From: Chryseobacterium cucumeris | GTDB lineage: Bacteria > Bacteroidota > Bacteroidia > Flavobacteriales > Weeksellaceae | Reading direction: 5' to 3' | NCBI RefSeq assembly: GCF_016775705.1 | Contig: NZ_CP068760.1 | Coordinates: forward strand, 1,860,001-1,924,000 | Length of the DNA stretch: 64,000 nt | Shown here: positions 34,755 to 43,688 of the stretch, piece after piece | How the letters are laid out: each line of letters opens with the position of its first letter | Numbering within the stretch: position 1 is the stretch's first letter | Notes under the pieces: generated by a model | Seen by the model: only the letters and a program-made list of their open reading frames with translations | Databases searched by the model: none | Told to the model about the DNA's origin: nothing | Made by a program: the position numbers and the translations under genes

Positions 34755-36422
34755 ATGTGTGGAATTGTATGTTTATTTGACGCCAAGCAAAAAACTGAAG
34801 TATTAAGACCTCAGGTATTGGAAATGTCAAAAAAAATCCGTCACAGAGGACCGGATTGGAGTGGAGTTTTCCAGGATGAGAAAGTCATTTTTTCTCATGA
34901 AAGACTTGCCATTGTAGATCCAACTTCTGGGAAACAACCTTTATTTACGAAAGACGGAAAAGTAGTATTAGCCGTAAACGGTGAAATCTACAACCATAGA
35001 GAATTAAAAGTAGAATTTCCTGATTATGAGTTTCAGACTCAGTCGGACTGTGAGGTGATCCTTGCACTATACAGAAAATATGGAAAAGATTTCGTAGAGA
35101 AACTCAACGGAATTTTTGCCTTCGCTTTATATGATACTGAAAATGATGTTTATCTTATTGCCCGCGATCATATGGGAATCTGCCCGCTTTATCAGGGTTG
35201 GGACAAAAACGGAAACTATTATGTCGCTTCAGAATTAAAAGCTCTTGAAGGGGTATGTAAAAAAATAGAAACATTCCTGCCCGGTCATTTCGTTTACAGC
35301 AAAGATGGCGCTGAGCTTCAGCAATGGTACACAAGAGACTGGGACAGCTTTGATCATGTAAAAGACAATGAAACTGATATTTCAAAACTGAGAAAAGGTC
35401 TAGAAGATGCCGTTCACAGACAACTGATGAGTGATGTTCCTTATGGAGTACTTCTTTCGGGAGGTTTAGATTCATCGGTCATTTCCGCTATTACTGCAAA
35501 ATTTGCCCGCCAGAGAATTGAAAGCGGCGATACACAGGAAGCGTGGTATCCGAGACTTCACAGTTTCGCCGTAGGATTGGTTGGTTCTCCCGATCTGGCA
35601 GCAGCTCAGAAAGCTGCAGAACACATCGGATCTGTACACCATGAGGTTAACTTTACCGTACAGGAAGGACTGGACGCTGTACGTGACGTTATTTACCACC
35701 TTGAAACCTATGATGTTACCACCATCAGAGCATCCACCCCAATGTACCTTTTAGCAAGAGTGATCAAATCTATGGGGATTAAAATGGTTCTTTCAGGAGA
35801 AGGTTCTGATGAATTGTTCGGCGGCTATTTGTATTTCCATAAGGCGCCTGATGCAAAAGAATTCCACGATGAAACAGTGAGAAAACTGGGCAAACTTCAC
35901 CTTTATGACTGTTTAAGAGCCAACAAAGCGTTGATGAGCTGGGGAATTGAAGGAAGAGTTCCTTTCCTTGACAAAGAATTCATGGATATTGCAATGACGA
36001 TTAACCCTCAGGATAAAATGATCAGTACTGCTGAAGGAAAAATTGAAAAATGGGTATTGAGAAAAGCTTTTGAAGACCTTCTTCCAGATTCTATTGTCTG
36101 GAGACAGAAAGAACAGTTCTCGGATGGTGTGGGATATTCATGGATAGATACCTTAAAAGAGGTAGCTGAAAGAGAAGTAACAGACGAAATGATGGCGAAT
36201 GCAAGATTCAGATTCCCGCTAAACACACCTCAGAACAAAGAAGAATACCGATACAGAACTATTTTTGAAGAACATTTCCCGAGTGAAACTGCAGCTGCTA
36301 CCGTTCCATCAGTTCCTTCTGTTGCATGCTCCACTCCTATTGCTCTGGAATGGGATGAAGCGTTCAAAAAAATGAATGATCCAAGTGGAAGAGCGGTGAA
36401 GGTACATGAAACTTCATATTAG
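34755..36422 (+). CDS. asnB: Asparagine synthase B (glutamine-hydrolysing)
   Basis: A 555-residue cytosolic enzyme making asparagine from aspartate, ATP and glutamine. Met is followed by Cys2, the class II glutaminase nucleophile (MCGIVCLF), with RHRGPDWSG, ERLAIVD and NGEIYNH as further glutaminase landmarks. The synthetase half has the PP-loop SGGLDSS (235-241) and LSGEGSDELFGGY. Length and order match AsnB throughout. It has its own promoter; a repeat element lies after it. Confidence 0.95.
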   Translation: MCGIVCLFDAKQKTEVLRPQVLEMSKKIRHRGPDWSGVFQDEKVIFSHERLAIVDPTSGKQPLFTKDGKVVLAVNGEIYNHRELKVEFPDYEFQTQSDCEVILALYRKYGKDFVEKLNGIFAFALYDTENDVYLIARDHMGICPLYQGWDKNGNYYVASELKALEGVCKKIETFLPGHFVYSKDGAELQQWYTRDWDSFDHVKDNETDISKLRKGLEDAVHRQLMSDVPYGVLLSGGLDSSVISAITAKFARQRIESGDTQEAWYPRLHSFAVGLVGSPDLAAAQKAAEHIGSVHHEVNFTVQEGLDAVRDVIYHLETYDVTTIRASTPMYLLARVIKSMGIKMVLSGEGSDELFGGYLYFHKAPDAKEFHDETVRKLGKLHLYDCLRANKALMSWGIEGRVPFLDKEFMDIAMTINPQDKMISTAEGKIEKWVLRKAFEDLLPDSIVWRQKEQFSDGVGYSWIDTLKEVAEREVTDEMMANARFRFPLNTPQNKEEYRYRTIFEEHFPSETAAATVPSVPSVACSTPIALEWDEAFKKMNDPSGRAVKVHETSY

Positions 36423-36429
36423 GAAGGGA

Positions 36430-36540
36430 TGATGAATAGTCAATCGTCAATTCGCTTCGCTTGTCAATTTGTTGCGGGATTCGGGTTACGGGATTACAGG
36501 TTTATTATTCACTTGCAAAGCAAAATTCACTAATGACATG
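36430..36540. repeat. Interspersed palindromic repeat, family A, copy 4
   Basis: GAATAGTCAATCGTCAATTCG, CTTCGCTTGTCAATTTG, then GTTGCGGGATTCGGG, and ATTCACTTGCAAAGCAAAATTC. The GCGGGATTCGGGTTACGGG part is the inverted form of the middle unit in the copy at 14.1 kb. It follows asnB directly. Confidence 0.65.
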
Positions 36541-36714
36541 TATATTTTTCACATTCAAACGTATAACTCCTTCTGTTATAATTTATCAATCCTGTAGCAA
36601 TACAGGATTTTTTCTTGAATTAACAATAACAATATGGCATAATTTAACTCACAATCCAAAATAATATCTAATAAATAATTATATTTGGAAAACGAAAATA
36701 TCAATTATAAAAAA

Positions 36715-37527
36715 ATGAGAAGAAACCTTACTGTTTTATTTGCCTTATTAGCGATTAGTTTTGCTTTTGGACAAGGGAAATATGGCAAATATCTGAATTC
36801 AAAGAAGCTTGCTTTGGCTTATAAGAGTGTGAAAGACCAGGATAAGGATGACTACTATCAACAATTCTACTGGCTGGTAAAAGCAGAGCAACTGAAAACT
36901 TATCCTCACCTTAAAGATATAAAACCTGTCGTTTTATATGAATTTGTAAAATACGTAAACCCTCAGAATCCGACCAAAAAACTGGATGCAAGAGGCAAAG
37001 AACTGAGAGCAACTGCAGAATTATCATTAAATCAATATTTTAAAAATAAAAAATTTGAAAACAATTCTGTATTAATGTACAATCTTGAAACGTATGTAGA
37101 TCCTTCAAAAGGGCAATATTATACTAAGGTTGATCCGGAAAAAATCAAAGAGCTTGTACCAAAGGAATTATTTGCTTTCAACTCGTTCAACAGAAATATA
37201 GGAGAAGAAAAAACCTATTATCTCTGGATTGACAAGAAAAAAGATGATCTTAATATTGTAGATATCATTCCTAGCGAAAAAGAAGACAAAGCTTTTTATA
37301 CCAGATTAAGACAATATCTTCCAAGCTATAAATTCTCAAAATATGTTCCTACTGTAAAAAAAGGGAACAAGTCTGACAAAACGGATATCGAATATTATTA
37401 TATCATGCCTTTTGAACAGAATACCGATAACATCGAATACAAAACAAAGGATTTCAAAACTTTCACTTTAAGCCAGTACAGAAAAGCCGGTGATGAATGG
37501 AAAGGAGTAGAAAAGCCTAGAAAATAA
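36715..37527 (+). CDS. Exported protein of unknown function
   Basis: The ATG at 36715 gives 270 residues with a clean signal peptide (MRRNLTVLFALLAISFAFGQ); an in-frame TTG 30 bp upstream is unlikely. The mature part is charged and Lys/Tyr-rich, with no Cys and no recognised motif; segments include LDARGKELRATAELSLNQYF and YYYIMPFEQNTDNIEY. No T9SS tail or lipobox, so it is probably periplasmic. It is transcribed alone: the family A repeat precedes it and a strong terminator follows. Confidence 0.75.
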   Translation: MRRNLTVLFALLAISFAFGQGKYGKYLNSKKLALAYKSVKDQDKDDYYQQFYWLVKAEQLKTYPHLKDIKPVVLYEFVKYVNPQNPTKKLDARGKELRATAELSLNQYFKNKKFENNSVLMYNLETYVDPSKGQYYTKVDPEKIKELVPKELFAFNSFNRNIGEEKTYYLWIDKKKDDLNIVDIIPSEKEDKAFYTRLRQYLPSYKFSKYVPTVKKGNKSDKTDIEYYYIMPFEQNTDNIEYKTKDFKTFTLSQYRKAGDEWKGVEKPRK

Positions 37528-37530
37528 ATC

Positions 37531-37563
37531 AAAAAGTCCTGTGAAATTTCACAGGACTTTTTT
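37531..37563 (+). terminator. Terminator of the exported-protein gene
   Basis: Long perfect palindrome AAGTCCTGTGAAA/TTTCACAGGACTT with A-run before and six T after. Confidence 0.9.
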
Positions 37564-37665
37564 AATTTTATATAGATTTCTTTATCTAAGAATCAAAACG
37601 CTTAGAGTAAGCGGTTCTTCAAATCAAATAAGTCTGGGGATTTTTTATAACCCAGCCGGTACAAA

Positions 37666-39069
37666 ATGACAGAAGCAAATACACAACAGACCTCCGTAAA
37701 AAAAATACTTCCCTTAATTCTGGCCACTGCTATTTTCATGCAAATGCTGGATTCCACGATTCTGAATACTTCCCTGCCTGCTATTGCAAAAGATCTGAAT
37801 GAATCTCCCCTCAATATGCAGAACGCTATCATCAGTTATGTTCTGACCCTTGCTGTTTTTATGCCCGCCAGCGGATTTCTTGCCGACCGGTTTGGAACAA
37901 AAAAAATATTTATATTTTCTCTGGTATTATTCAGTCTGGGCTCGCTATTTTGTTCTTTGTCTCAAAACCTCACCCATCTTGTTATTTCAAGGGTCGTTCA
38001 GGGAGTTGGAGGAAGCCTGATGACTCCTGTCGGAAAACTGGCACTCATTAAAACATTTGATAAAAACGAACTGCTCAAAGCCATGAACTTTGCCATCATT
38101 CCTGCTCTTATCGGACCTGTATTGGGACCATTGGTCGGAGGTTATATGGTAGATTATCTTTCATGGCACTGGATATTCCTGATCAATATTCCGATTGGAG
38201 TTCTGGGAATTCTTTTAGGATTAAAATTCATGCCCAATTATAAATCCGATGATGTTGATTTTGATTTAAAGGGTTTCCTGATTTTTGCCGCAGCCTCTCT
38301 CCTGCTTTCTGTTTCACTGGAACTTTTCGGAGACATTCAGAATATCACACCTGTCTTATTGGTATTTATCATGGGATTTTTGTTCCTGTACTATTATTAT
38401 AAACATGCAAAAAGAGGCGGAAATCCTATTTTCCCATTAAATCTGTTTCAGGTAAGAACTTTCCGTGTGGGTATTGTGGGCAATCTGGCGACCAGATTGG
38501 GAATCAGCTCCGTTCCGTTATTACTTCCGCTAATGATTCAGATTGCCTATAAACAGTCTGCAGTCACTTCGGGCTGGATCATTGCTCCTATGGCTTTGAC
38601 GGCTATCTTCGGAAAATCATATGTTATTAAAATTTTAGATAAATATGGCTACCGCCAGACTTTGATGATTAATACATTCATCATCGGAACGCTGATATGC
38701 CTGCTTGCCATACCTGATATACACACATCTTTGTACTGGTTTGTTCCGATCATCGCAATATTAGGTTTTTTCAACTCTATACAGTTCACTTCCATGAATA
38801 CTATTTCTATTGCCGATCTTCGTAACTTTCAGACCAGCAGCGGAAACTCTTTACTCTCAGTCAATCAACAGCTGGCGATAGGCTTCGGAATTGCCTTCGG
38901 ACTGATTGTTTTAAAGTTATTTGAAAATACAGATCTTATTAATGGTGAAATCCATAATGCCTTCCGGTTAACCTTTCTCACGGTAGGAATATTAACAATT
39001 CTATCAGGATTGGTGTTCAGAAGACTCCATATTTCGGATGGAAAGAATATGAAGTCCAAGGAAGATTAA
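37666..39069 (+). CDS. MFS drug/proton antiporter (DHA2-like, EmrB/HsrA type)
   Basis: A 467-residue inner-membrane transporter with about 13-14 hydrophobic segments. DHA2 landmarks are LDSTILNTSLPAIAKDL in helix 1 (motif D1), GFLADRFGTKK (motif A), RVVQGVGGSLMTPVG (motif B) and GPVLGPLVGGYMVDYLSWHWIFLINIPIG (motif C and the conserved WHW..FLINIP segment). It probably exports toxic compounds using the proton gradient. No EmrA-like adaptor or TetR regulator is adjacent. Confidence 0.87.
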   Translation: MTEANTQQTSVKKILPLILATAIFMQMLDSTILNTSLPAIAKDLNESPLNMQNAIISYVLTLAVFMPASGFLADRFGTKKIFIFSLVLFSLGSLFCSLSQNLTHLVISRVVQGVGGSLMTPVGKLALIKTFDKNELLKAMNFAIIPALIGPVLGPLVGGYMVDYLSWHWIFLINIPIGVLGILLGLKFMPNYKSDDVDFDLKGFLIFAAASLLLSVSLELFGDIQNITPVLLVFIMGFLFLYYYYKHAKRGGNPIFPLNLFQVRTFRVGIVGNLATRLGISSVPLLLPLMIQIAYKQSAVTSGWIIAPMALTAIFGKSYVIKILDKYGYRQTLMINTFIIGTLICLLAIPDIHTSLYWFVPIIAILGFFNSIQFTSMNTISIADLRNFQTSSGNSLLSVNQQLAIGFGIAFGLIVLKLFENTDLINGEIHNAFRLTFLTVGILTILSGLVFRRLHISDGKNMKSKED

Positions 39070-39170
39070 ACAGATCTGATCGCAGCTTCATCCTTTTCCA
39101 CGAACTTAACACAGATCAATGCTTTTCGCATATAACAATGGTAATTTTGTTTACATAAATCAACAATGTG

Positions 39171-40046
39171 ATGGCAACTAAAAAAATAGAAATCGTAGTA
39201 TCTCCAAAACCTGCGCACTTTGTAGGCGATGGGTTCAGGGTTCACAATTTCATTCCGGGAGTTCCTGGATTGGATATGAAAAGAATGGATCCGTTCATTA
39301 TGCTTGATTATAATTCAAAATTTCATTTCAATGGTTCAGACAGACCAAGAGGTGTAGGAGTACATCCGCACAGAGGTTTTGAAACAGTAACGATAGCGTA
39401 TAGCGGAAAAGTAGAACACCATGACAGCGCTGGCGGCGGCGGTGTGATCGGAGAAGGTGATGTTCAGTGGATGACTGCAGCCAAAGGAGTTCTTCACAAG
39501 GAATATCATGAAACAGAATGGGCAAAAGAAGGAGGAATTTTTCAGATGGTTCAGCTTTGGGTGAATCTTCCGGCAAAAGATAAAATGAGCTGCCCAAAAT
39601 ACCAGGCTATTGAAAACTCCAAAATGGAAAGAGTTGATCTCGGTGATAATGGTTTTATTGAAGTAATTGCCGGAGACTATGATGGTCATAAAGGACCTGC
39701 AAGCACTTTCACTCCGGTTCACATGATGAACGCAAAACTTAAAGCAGGAGGAAAAGCAGAATTTAGTTTCCCTGCTCATTTCAATACCGCGGCTTTGGTG
39801 ATTGAGGGAAGTATTATTATTAATGGAGAAGAGAATGTTAAATCCGATCATTTTGTATTGTTTAAAAATGAAGGCGAAACATTTACCATCGAAGCAAAGG
39901 AAGATGCTGTTGTTTTAATCATCAGTGGTGAGCCTATCAATGAACCTATTTACCCTCATGGTCCTTTTGTGATGAATTCCAGAGAAGAAATTATGCAGGC
40001 TTTTGAGGATTTTAATACCGGAAAATTCGGATACCTGGAAGATTAA
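39171..40046 (+). CDS. Pirin family protein (first copy)
   Basis: A 291-residue bicupin protein. The ATG at 39171 is chosen over the GTG directly before it. The pirin core is clear: DPFIMLDYNSKFHF, GVGVHPHRGFETVTIAYSGKVEHHDS (metal-ligand His/His/His/Glu set), WMTAAKGVLHKEYH. Pirins bind Fe or another divalent metal; some oxidise quercetin, others regulate. It opens a run of same-strand genes that reaches 43.5 kb, including a second pirin, with a 154-bp spacer before the next gene. Confidence 0.9.
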   Translation: MATKKIEIVVSPKPAHFVGDGFRVHNFIPGVPGLDMKRMDPFIMLDYNSKFHFNGSDRPRGVGVHPHRGFETVTIAYSGKVEHHDSAGGGGVIGEGDVQWMTAAKGVLHKEYHETEWAKEGGIFQMVQLWVNLPAKDKMSCPKYQAIENSKMERVDLGDNGFIEVIAGDYDGHKGPASTFTPVHMMNAKLKAGGKAEFSFPAHFNTAALVIEGSIIINGEENVKSDHFVLFKNEGETFTIEAKEDAVVLIISGEPINEPIYPHGPFVMNSREEIMQAFEDFNTGKFGYLED

Positions 40047-40105
40047 AAGATTTAAATTTATCTTAATCTTTGATTATTCCTTTTTTATTAACTTTATATA
40101 ATGGC

Positions 40106-40138
40106 AAACCTTATAGGTTTTATGAACCTATAAGGTTT
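40106..40138. repeat. Perfect 14-bp inverted repeat between pirin and GNAT genes
   Basis: AAACCTTATAGGTT (40106-40119) and AACCTATAAGGTTT (40125-40138) with a TTATG loop. A smaller CTGCATTT/AAATGCAG hairpin follows at about 40160-40180. No T-run follows, so it may be a REP-like unit or an operator rather than a terminator. Confidence 0.65.
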
Positions 40139-40200
40139 AATTGTCTTAACAAGCAATTTCCTGCATTTATAGGAAATGCAGCACCCTTAGTACAAATATT

Positions 40201-40512
40201 ATGAAACCAGAATTTGAAAATATACCTCTTGTAAAAGCCGAAAAAAGATTTGAAATAGAATTCAACGGACATTATGCATTCATCGATTACCGTGAAACCA
40301 TGCACCAGATTTCTTTGATACATACAGAGGCAGAACCGGAACTGGCAGGAACCGGCGCAGCAGCTGCGGTAGTAGAAAAAACTTTGAATTTTATTGAGGA
40401 AAGCGGAAAAAAACTTCTTCCCTTCTGTCCTTATGTTTTCGCCTTTATTAAGAAACACCCTGAATGGAAACGTATCGTGGATGAGAGATTTGAAGGCTAC
40501 GACAAACTTTAA
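40201..40512 (+). CDS. Small GNAT-family N-acetyltransferase (YjdJ-like)
   Basis: A 103-residue protein of the short single-domain GNAT_2 type. GTGAAAAVVEKTLNFIEESGKKLLPFCPYVFAFIKKHPEWK contains the acetyl-CoA pyrophosphate loop (Q/R-x-x-G-x-G/A degenerated to L-A-G-T-G-A) and the conserved P-x-C-P-Y segment with Cys. Preceded by HYAFIDYRETMHQISLIHTE, the usual first beta-strands. Substrate unknown. A second, related small GNAT gene closes the same run at 43218. Confidence 0.85.
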   Translation: MKPEFENIPLVKAEKRFEIEFNGHYAFIDYRETMHQISLIHTEAEPELAGTGAAAAVVEKTLNFIEESGKKLLPFCPYVFAFIKKHPEWKRIVDERFEGYDKL

Positions 40513-40570
40513 ACCTTCATCAGAACTCATCAATTTATTTAAATAACATTTTAAAAAGTATCACATCATT

Positions 40571-41470
40571 ATGTCAAATATTGGACTTATTATTGAAGAA
40601 AAAGCAGCAGATATCGGAAATTTCCTGGTAGGAAGACTTCTTCCTTTCCGTGAGAAAAGAGCCGTTGGACCTTTTGTTTTTATCGACCACATGGGGCCTT
40701 CAGAATTAAAAGATTATCAGAATCTTGATGTTCCGCCACATCCGCATATCGGATTATCTACCTTAACTTACCTGTTGGAAGGGTCTATCTTTCACAGAGA
40801 CAGCATTGGAAGTGCTATAGAAATAAAACCGGGTGCCGTCAACTGGATGACTGCCGGAAAAGGAGTGGTACATTCAGAAAGAACGCCTGAATATTTAAGA
40901 CACAGTGATAAAAGGCTTCACGGATTTCAGATCTGGGTGGGTCTTCCAAAGCATCTTGAGCAGTCTGAGCCTACTTTTCATCATATTGAAGCGGATGAAA
41001 TTCCGGTCTGGGAAGAAGATGGTATTCAGTATAAATTAATTGCCGGTGAAGCATTCGGAAGAACATCTGCAGTTCCGGTACACAGCAAATTATTTTTCCT
41101 TGAAATTAAAACAAAAGAAGCAAGAAAAATCAGCATTGGAAAAGATCTTTATGGAGAAGCAGCCATGTATGTTCTGGATGGAACTGTAACCACCGATGGA
41201 AACTCTTATGGTTCCAAACAGCTGATGATTGCCAAAGATACCAAGCTTTGCGAATTTGAAATGAGCGAAAACGGAACGGTTTATCTTTTTGGTGGTGAGC
41301 CATTCGATGAAGAGCGTTTTATATTCTGGAATTTTGTTAACTCTGACAAAGAATTAATTGAACAGGCAAAGGTAAACTGGAATGATCAGAATCACGAAGC
41401 ATTTCCTCTGGTTCCAGGTGACGAAAATGAATATGTGCCGCTTCCTAAGGCTATTTTAAACAGAAAATAA
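40571..41470 (+). CDS. Pirin family protein (second copy)
   Basis: A 299-residue bicupin. Metal-site motifs VPPHPHIGLSTLTYLLEGSIFHRDS and WMTAGKGVVHSERTPE are intact. It ends with the pirin C-terminal segment LFGGEPFDEERFIFWNFV. It differs clearly from the first pirin at 39171 (different N-terminus and spacing), so this is not a recent duplication. It lies 58 bp after the small GNAT gene. Confidence 0.9.
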   Translation: MSNIGLIIEEKAADIGNFLVGRLLPFREKRAVGPFVFIDHMGPSELKDYQNLDVPPHPHIGLSTLTYLLEGSIFHRDSIGSAIEIKPGAVNWMTAGKGVVHSERTPEYLRHSDKRLHGFQIWVGLPKHLEQSEPTFHHIEADEIPVWEEDGIQYKLIAGEAFGRTSAVPVHSKLFFLEIKTKEARKISIGKDLYGEAAMYVLDGTVTTDGNSYGSKQLMIAKDTKLCEFEMSENGTVYLFGGEPFDEERFIFWNFVNSDKELIEQAKVNWNDQNHEAFPLVPGDENEYVPLPKAILNRK

Positions 41471-41491
41471 CTTCAGTTCAGATTATTAACT

Positions 41492-42022
41492 ATGAAAATA
41501 TTAGCATTTGCCGGAAGTACATCTTCCACGTCTATCAACAGGGAACTGGTAAAATTTGTTCTGAAAGATTTTCAGGATGAGGAAATCAATCTGATTGACC
41601 TCAACGATTTTACGATGCCCGTATTCTCTGTAGACCTTGAAAAGAAAGGTTTTCCGGATGAAGCGCATCAGTTTTTAAAAGCGATTGAGGAATGTGATGT
41701 GATCATCTGCTCTCTTGCTGAGCACAACCGTTCTTACAGTGCAGCTTTTAAAAATGTTTTTGACTGGGCTTCAAGAATTAACGTAAAAGTATTTCAGAAT
41801 AAACCCATGCTTCTGATGAGCACTTCTCCAGGAGGCTATGGCGGCGGAAATGTGATGAATACGGCAAAAACATTTTTCCCACAGTTTGCGGCAGACATTA
41901 AGGATACTTTTTCATTGCCAAAATTCTATGAAAATTTTGATCTGGAAAGCGGGGTCATCAATCCGGATATGCTGAATGATCTGAAAGGTAAAATACAAAA
42001 CTTTAAAAATCAGATAAAGTAA
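41492..42022 (+). CDS. NADPH-dependent FMN reductase
   Basis: A 176-residue flavodoxin-like reductase. The phosphate-binding loop is AFAGSTSSTSINRELVKF and the flavin-contact region SLAEHNRSYSAAFKNVFDWASRI, followed by MSTSPGGYGGGNVM. Such enzymes reduce FMN, quinones or azo compounds with NADPH, often under oxidative stress. It lies 21 bp after the second pirin gene, and its stop codon is immediately followed by the ATG of the next gene, so it is clearly within the operon. Confidence 0.9.
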   Translation: MKILAFAGSTSSTSINRELVKFVLKDFQDEEINLIDLNDFTMPVFSVDLEKKGFPDEAHQFLKAIEECDVIICSLAEHNRSYSAAFKNVFDWASRINVKVFQNKPMLLMSTSPGGYGGGNVMNTAKTFFPQFAADIKDTFSLPKFYENFDLESGVINPDMLNDLKGKIQNFKNQIK

Positions 42023-42601
42023 ATGAACAAAGGAAGACTGGAGGCGTTCAGTGATGGTGTCCTTGCTATTATTATCACCATTATGGTACTTGAACTGAAA
42101 GTACCTGAAGGAAATAGCTGGGCCAGTGTCAAACCTCTTCTTCCTAAGTTTCTGGCTTATATTTTCAGTTTTATATATGTAGGAATCTACTGGAACAATC
42201 ATCATCATTTGTTCCAGACAGTAAAGAAAGTAAATGGCAGCATTCTCTGGGCCAATCTTCACCTTCTGTTCTGGCTTTCTCTGATGCCTGTTGCTACGGA
42301 ATGGATCGGGACAACAAATTTTGCAAAAAATCCCGTTGCAGTCTATGGTATCGGGCTCATTATGTCGGCTATTGCCTATACTATTCTGGAACATGTTATT
42401 ATCCGTTGTGAAGGGGAAGATTCAAAACTGAAAGAAGCCATCCATTCGAAATATAAAGAGTATATCTCAATTGTATTTTATGTCCTGGGAATCGCTACTT
42501 CATTTTTTTATCCTTATATTGCCATAGGTTTTTATTATATCGTGGCTCTTATATGGCTGATTCCAGACAGAAGAATCGAAAAAACATTAAAAGAAAATTG
42601 A
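42023..42601 (+). CDS. TMEM175-family potassium channel-like protein
   Basis: A 192-residue membrane protein with about six hydrophobic helices. The first carries the family hallmark FSDGVLAIIITIMVLELKVP. WNNHHHLF, SLMPVATEWIG and the final FYYIVALIWLIPDRRIEK match bacterial TMEM175 (DUF1211). Bacterial members form tetrameric K+ channels without the classic TVGYG filter. It follows the FMN reductase gene with no spacer, so it is co-translated with redox genes. Confidence 0.88.
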   Translation: MNKGRLEAFSDGVLAIIITIMVLELKVPEGNSWASVKPLLPKFLAYIFSFIYVGIYWNNHHHLFQTVKKVNGSILWANLHLLFWLSLMPVATEWIGTTNFAKNPVAVYGIGLIMSAIAYTILEHVIIRCEGEDSKLKEAIHSKYKEYISIVFYVLGIATSFFYPYIAIGFYYIVALIWLIPDRRIEKTLKEN

Positions 42602-42602
42602 T

Positions 42603-42821
42603 ATGGAAACACACGAATATCCTAATGGAAACATTACTGTCATCTGGCAGCCTAAGAAATGCATCCACTCTGCCATATGTGTAAAAACACTTCCAAAAGT
42701 CTATAATCCTAAAGAAAGACCGTGGATAAAAGCAGAAAACGCAAGTCCTGAAGAACTCAAAAATCAAATAGACTTATGCCCTTCAGGTGCATTAAGTTAT
42801 AAATTCAATACAGAAAAATAA
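42603..42821 (+). CDS. Divergent mono-cluster ferredoxin (Fer4_19, YjdI-like)
   Basis: A 72-residue protein of the short iron-sulfur family found next to small GNAT proteins in enterobacteria (yjdI-yjdJ). Cluster ligands are the Cys pair in KKCIHSAICVK and the LCPSGAL motif near the end. The family is predicted to bind one Fe-S cluster; its physiological role is unknown. It overlaps the OsmC gene by 1 bp and lies 1 bp after the channel gene. Confidence 0.87.
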   Translation: METHEYPNGNITVIWQPKKCIHSAICVKTLPKVYNPKERPWIKAENASPEELKNQIDLCPSGALSYKFNTEK

Positions 42822-43216
42822 TGGCGGTAACGGTAAAAGCAAGTTTAGGAAAAACAAAATATTATACAGAAGTAACAGCCGGCGAAAACACAATCATTAC
42901 GGATGAACCGATTGATAAAGGCGGACAGAACAAGGGTTTCAATCCGCTGGAAATTTTGGCTACGTCATTGGCAAGCTGTACCGCAGCTACATTGAGAATG
43001 TATATTGAAAGAAAAGAATGGGATGTGGAAAACATCAATGTAGAAGTAGAGCTTGAAAATTTCCCATTAACAAAAAGAGCTGTTTTCAAAAGAGATATCA
43101 GCTTTGAAGGTATTCTGGATGATGAGCAGCGTAAAAGGCTGCACACTATTGCAGACGCATGCCCTGTTCACAAAATATTAACCAACGACATAGAAATACT
43201 AACTAAATTCTCATAA
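42821..43216 (+). CDS. OsmC family protein (peroxiredoxin-like)
   Basis: A 131-residue protein with the two cysteines of the OsmC/Ohr fold: Cys53 in SLASCTAATLRMY and Cys114 in DACPVHKIL. GGQNKGFNPLEILATSLASC is the typical family segment. OsmC/Ohr proteins reduce organic hydroperoxides with thiol cofactors, which matches the other redox genes around it. It overlaps the preceding Fer4_19 gene and is followed after 1 bp by a GNAT gene. Confidence 0.9.
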   Translation: MAVTVKASLGKTKYYTEVTAGENTIITDEPIDKGGQNKGFNPLEILATSLASCTAATLRMYIERKEWDVENINVEVELENFPLTKRAVFKRDISFEGILDDEQRKRLHTIADACPVHKILTNDIEILTKFS

Positions 43217-43217
43217 T

Positions 43218-43505
43218 ATGATCGAAGTAAAACAAAACAACGACGAAAAACACGGAAGTTTTGAAGCTTTCATAGATGGAAGACGCGCAGGAATGATGAC
43301 GTATACCTGGGCCGGAGAAGAAAGATTTATTATAGACCACACCGAGGTGGAAGAAGCTTACAACGGAAAAGGCGTAGGCAAGGAAATGCTTCTGGCAGCC
43401 GTAGATTTTGCCAGAAAAAATGACAAGAAGATTATTCCCCTCTGCCCTTTCGCTAAGGCAAGTTTCCAGAAAAGTGAGGAACTTCAGGATGTTTTAGTGA
43501 ATTAG
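43218..43505 (+). CDS. Small GNAT-family N-acetyltransferase (YjdJ-like)
   Basis: A 95-residue single-domain acetyltransferase: FEAFIDGRRAGMMTYTWAGEERFIIDHTEVEEAYNGKGVGKEMLLAAVDFARKNDKKIIPLCPFAKASFQ. The GKGVG loop binds acetyl-CoA, and the PLCPFA segment with Cys matches the YjdJ group. It is the last gene of the run and is followed by a terminator. The neighbouring Fer4_19 partner two genes upstream fits the known yjdI-yjdJ association. Confidence 0.9.
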   Translation: MIEVKQNNDEKHGSFEAFIDGRRAGMMTYTWAGEERFIIDHTEVEEAYNGKGVGKEMLLAAVDFARKNDKKIIPLCPFAKASFQKSEELQDVLVN

Positions 43506-43528
43506 TCACTGTATTACCCTTACGATAC

Positions 43529-43566
43529 AACCCTTCCGGACAGTCTCTGGAAGGGTTTTTATTTTT
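43529..43566 (+). terminator. Terminator of the pirin-OsmC run
   Basis: AACCCTTCC/GGAAGGGTT stem (43529-43557) with a T-rich tail. Confidence 0.88.
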
Positions 43567-43688
43567 AATGAAAAACATTGGCTGAAAGTAAATTAACAAT
43601 TGTAATCTGCCAGGAAATGAACAGGTTTTTAAATTCATGATTCACGACTGATCTTTTTTATATATTTGCTAAAATTTAAAAATCAAGA

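Noticed and set aside
39168-39170. GTG start directly before the ATG of the first pirin gene
   Set aside because: The ATG one codon later is a normal start and gives the same protein; GTG is less likely.
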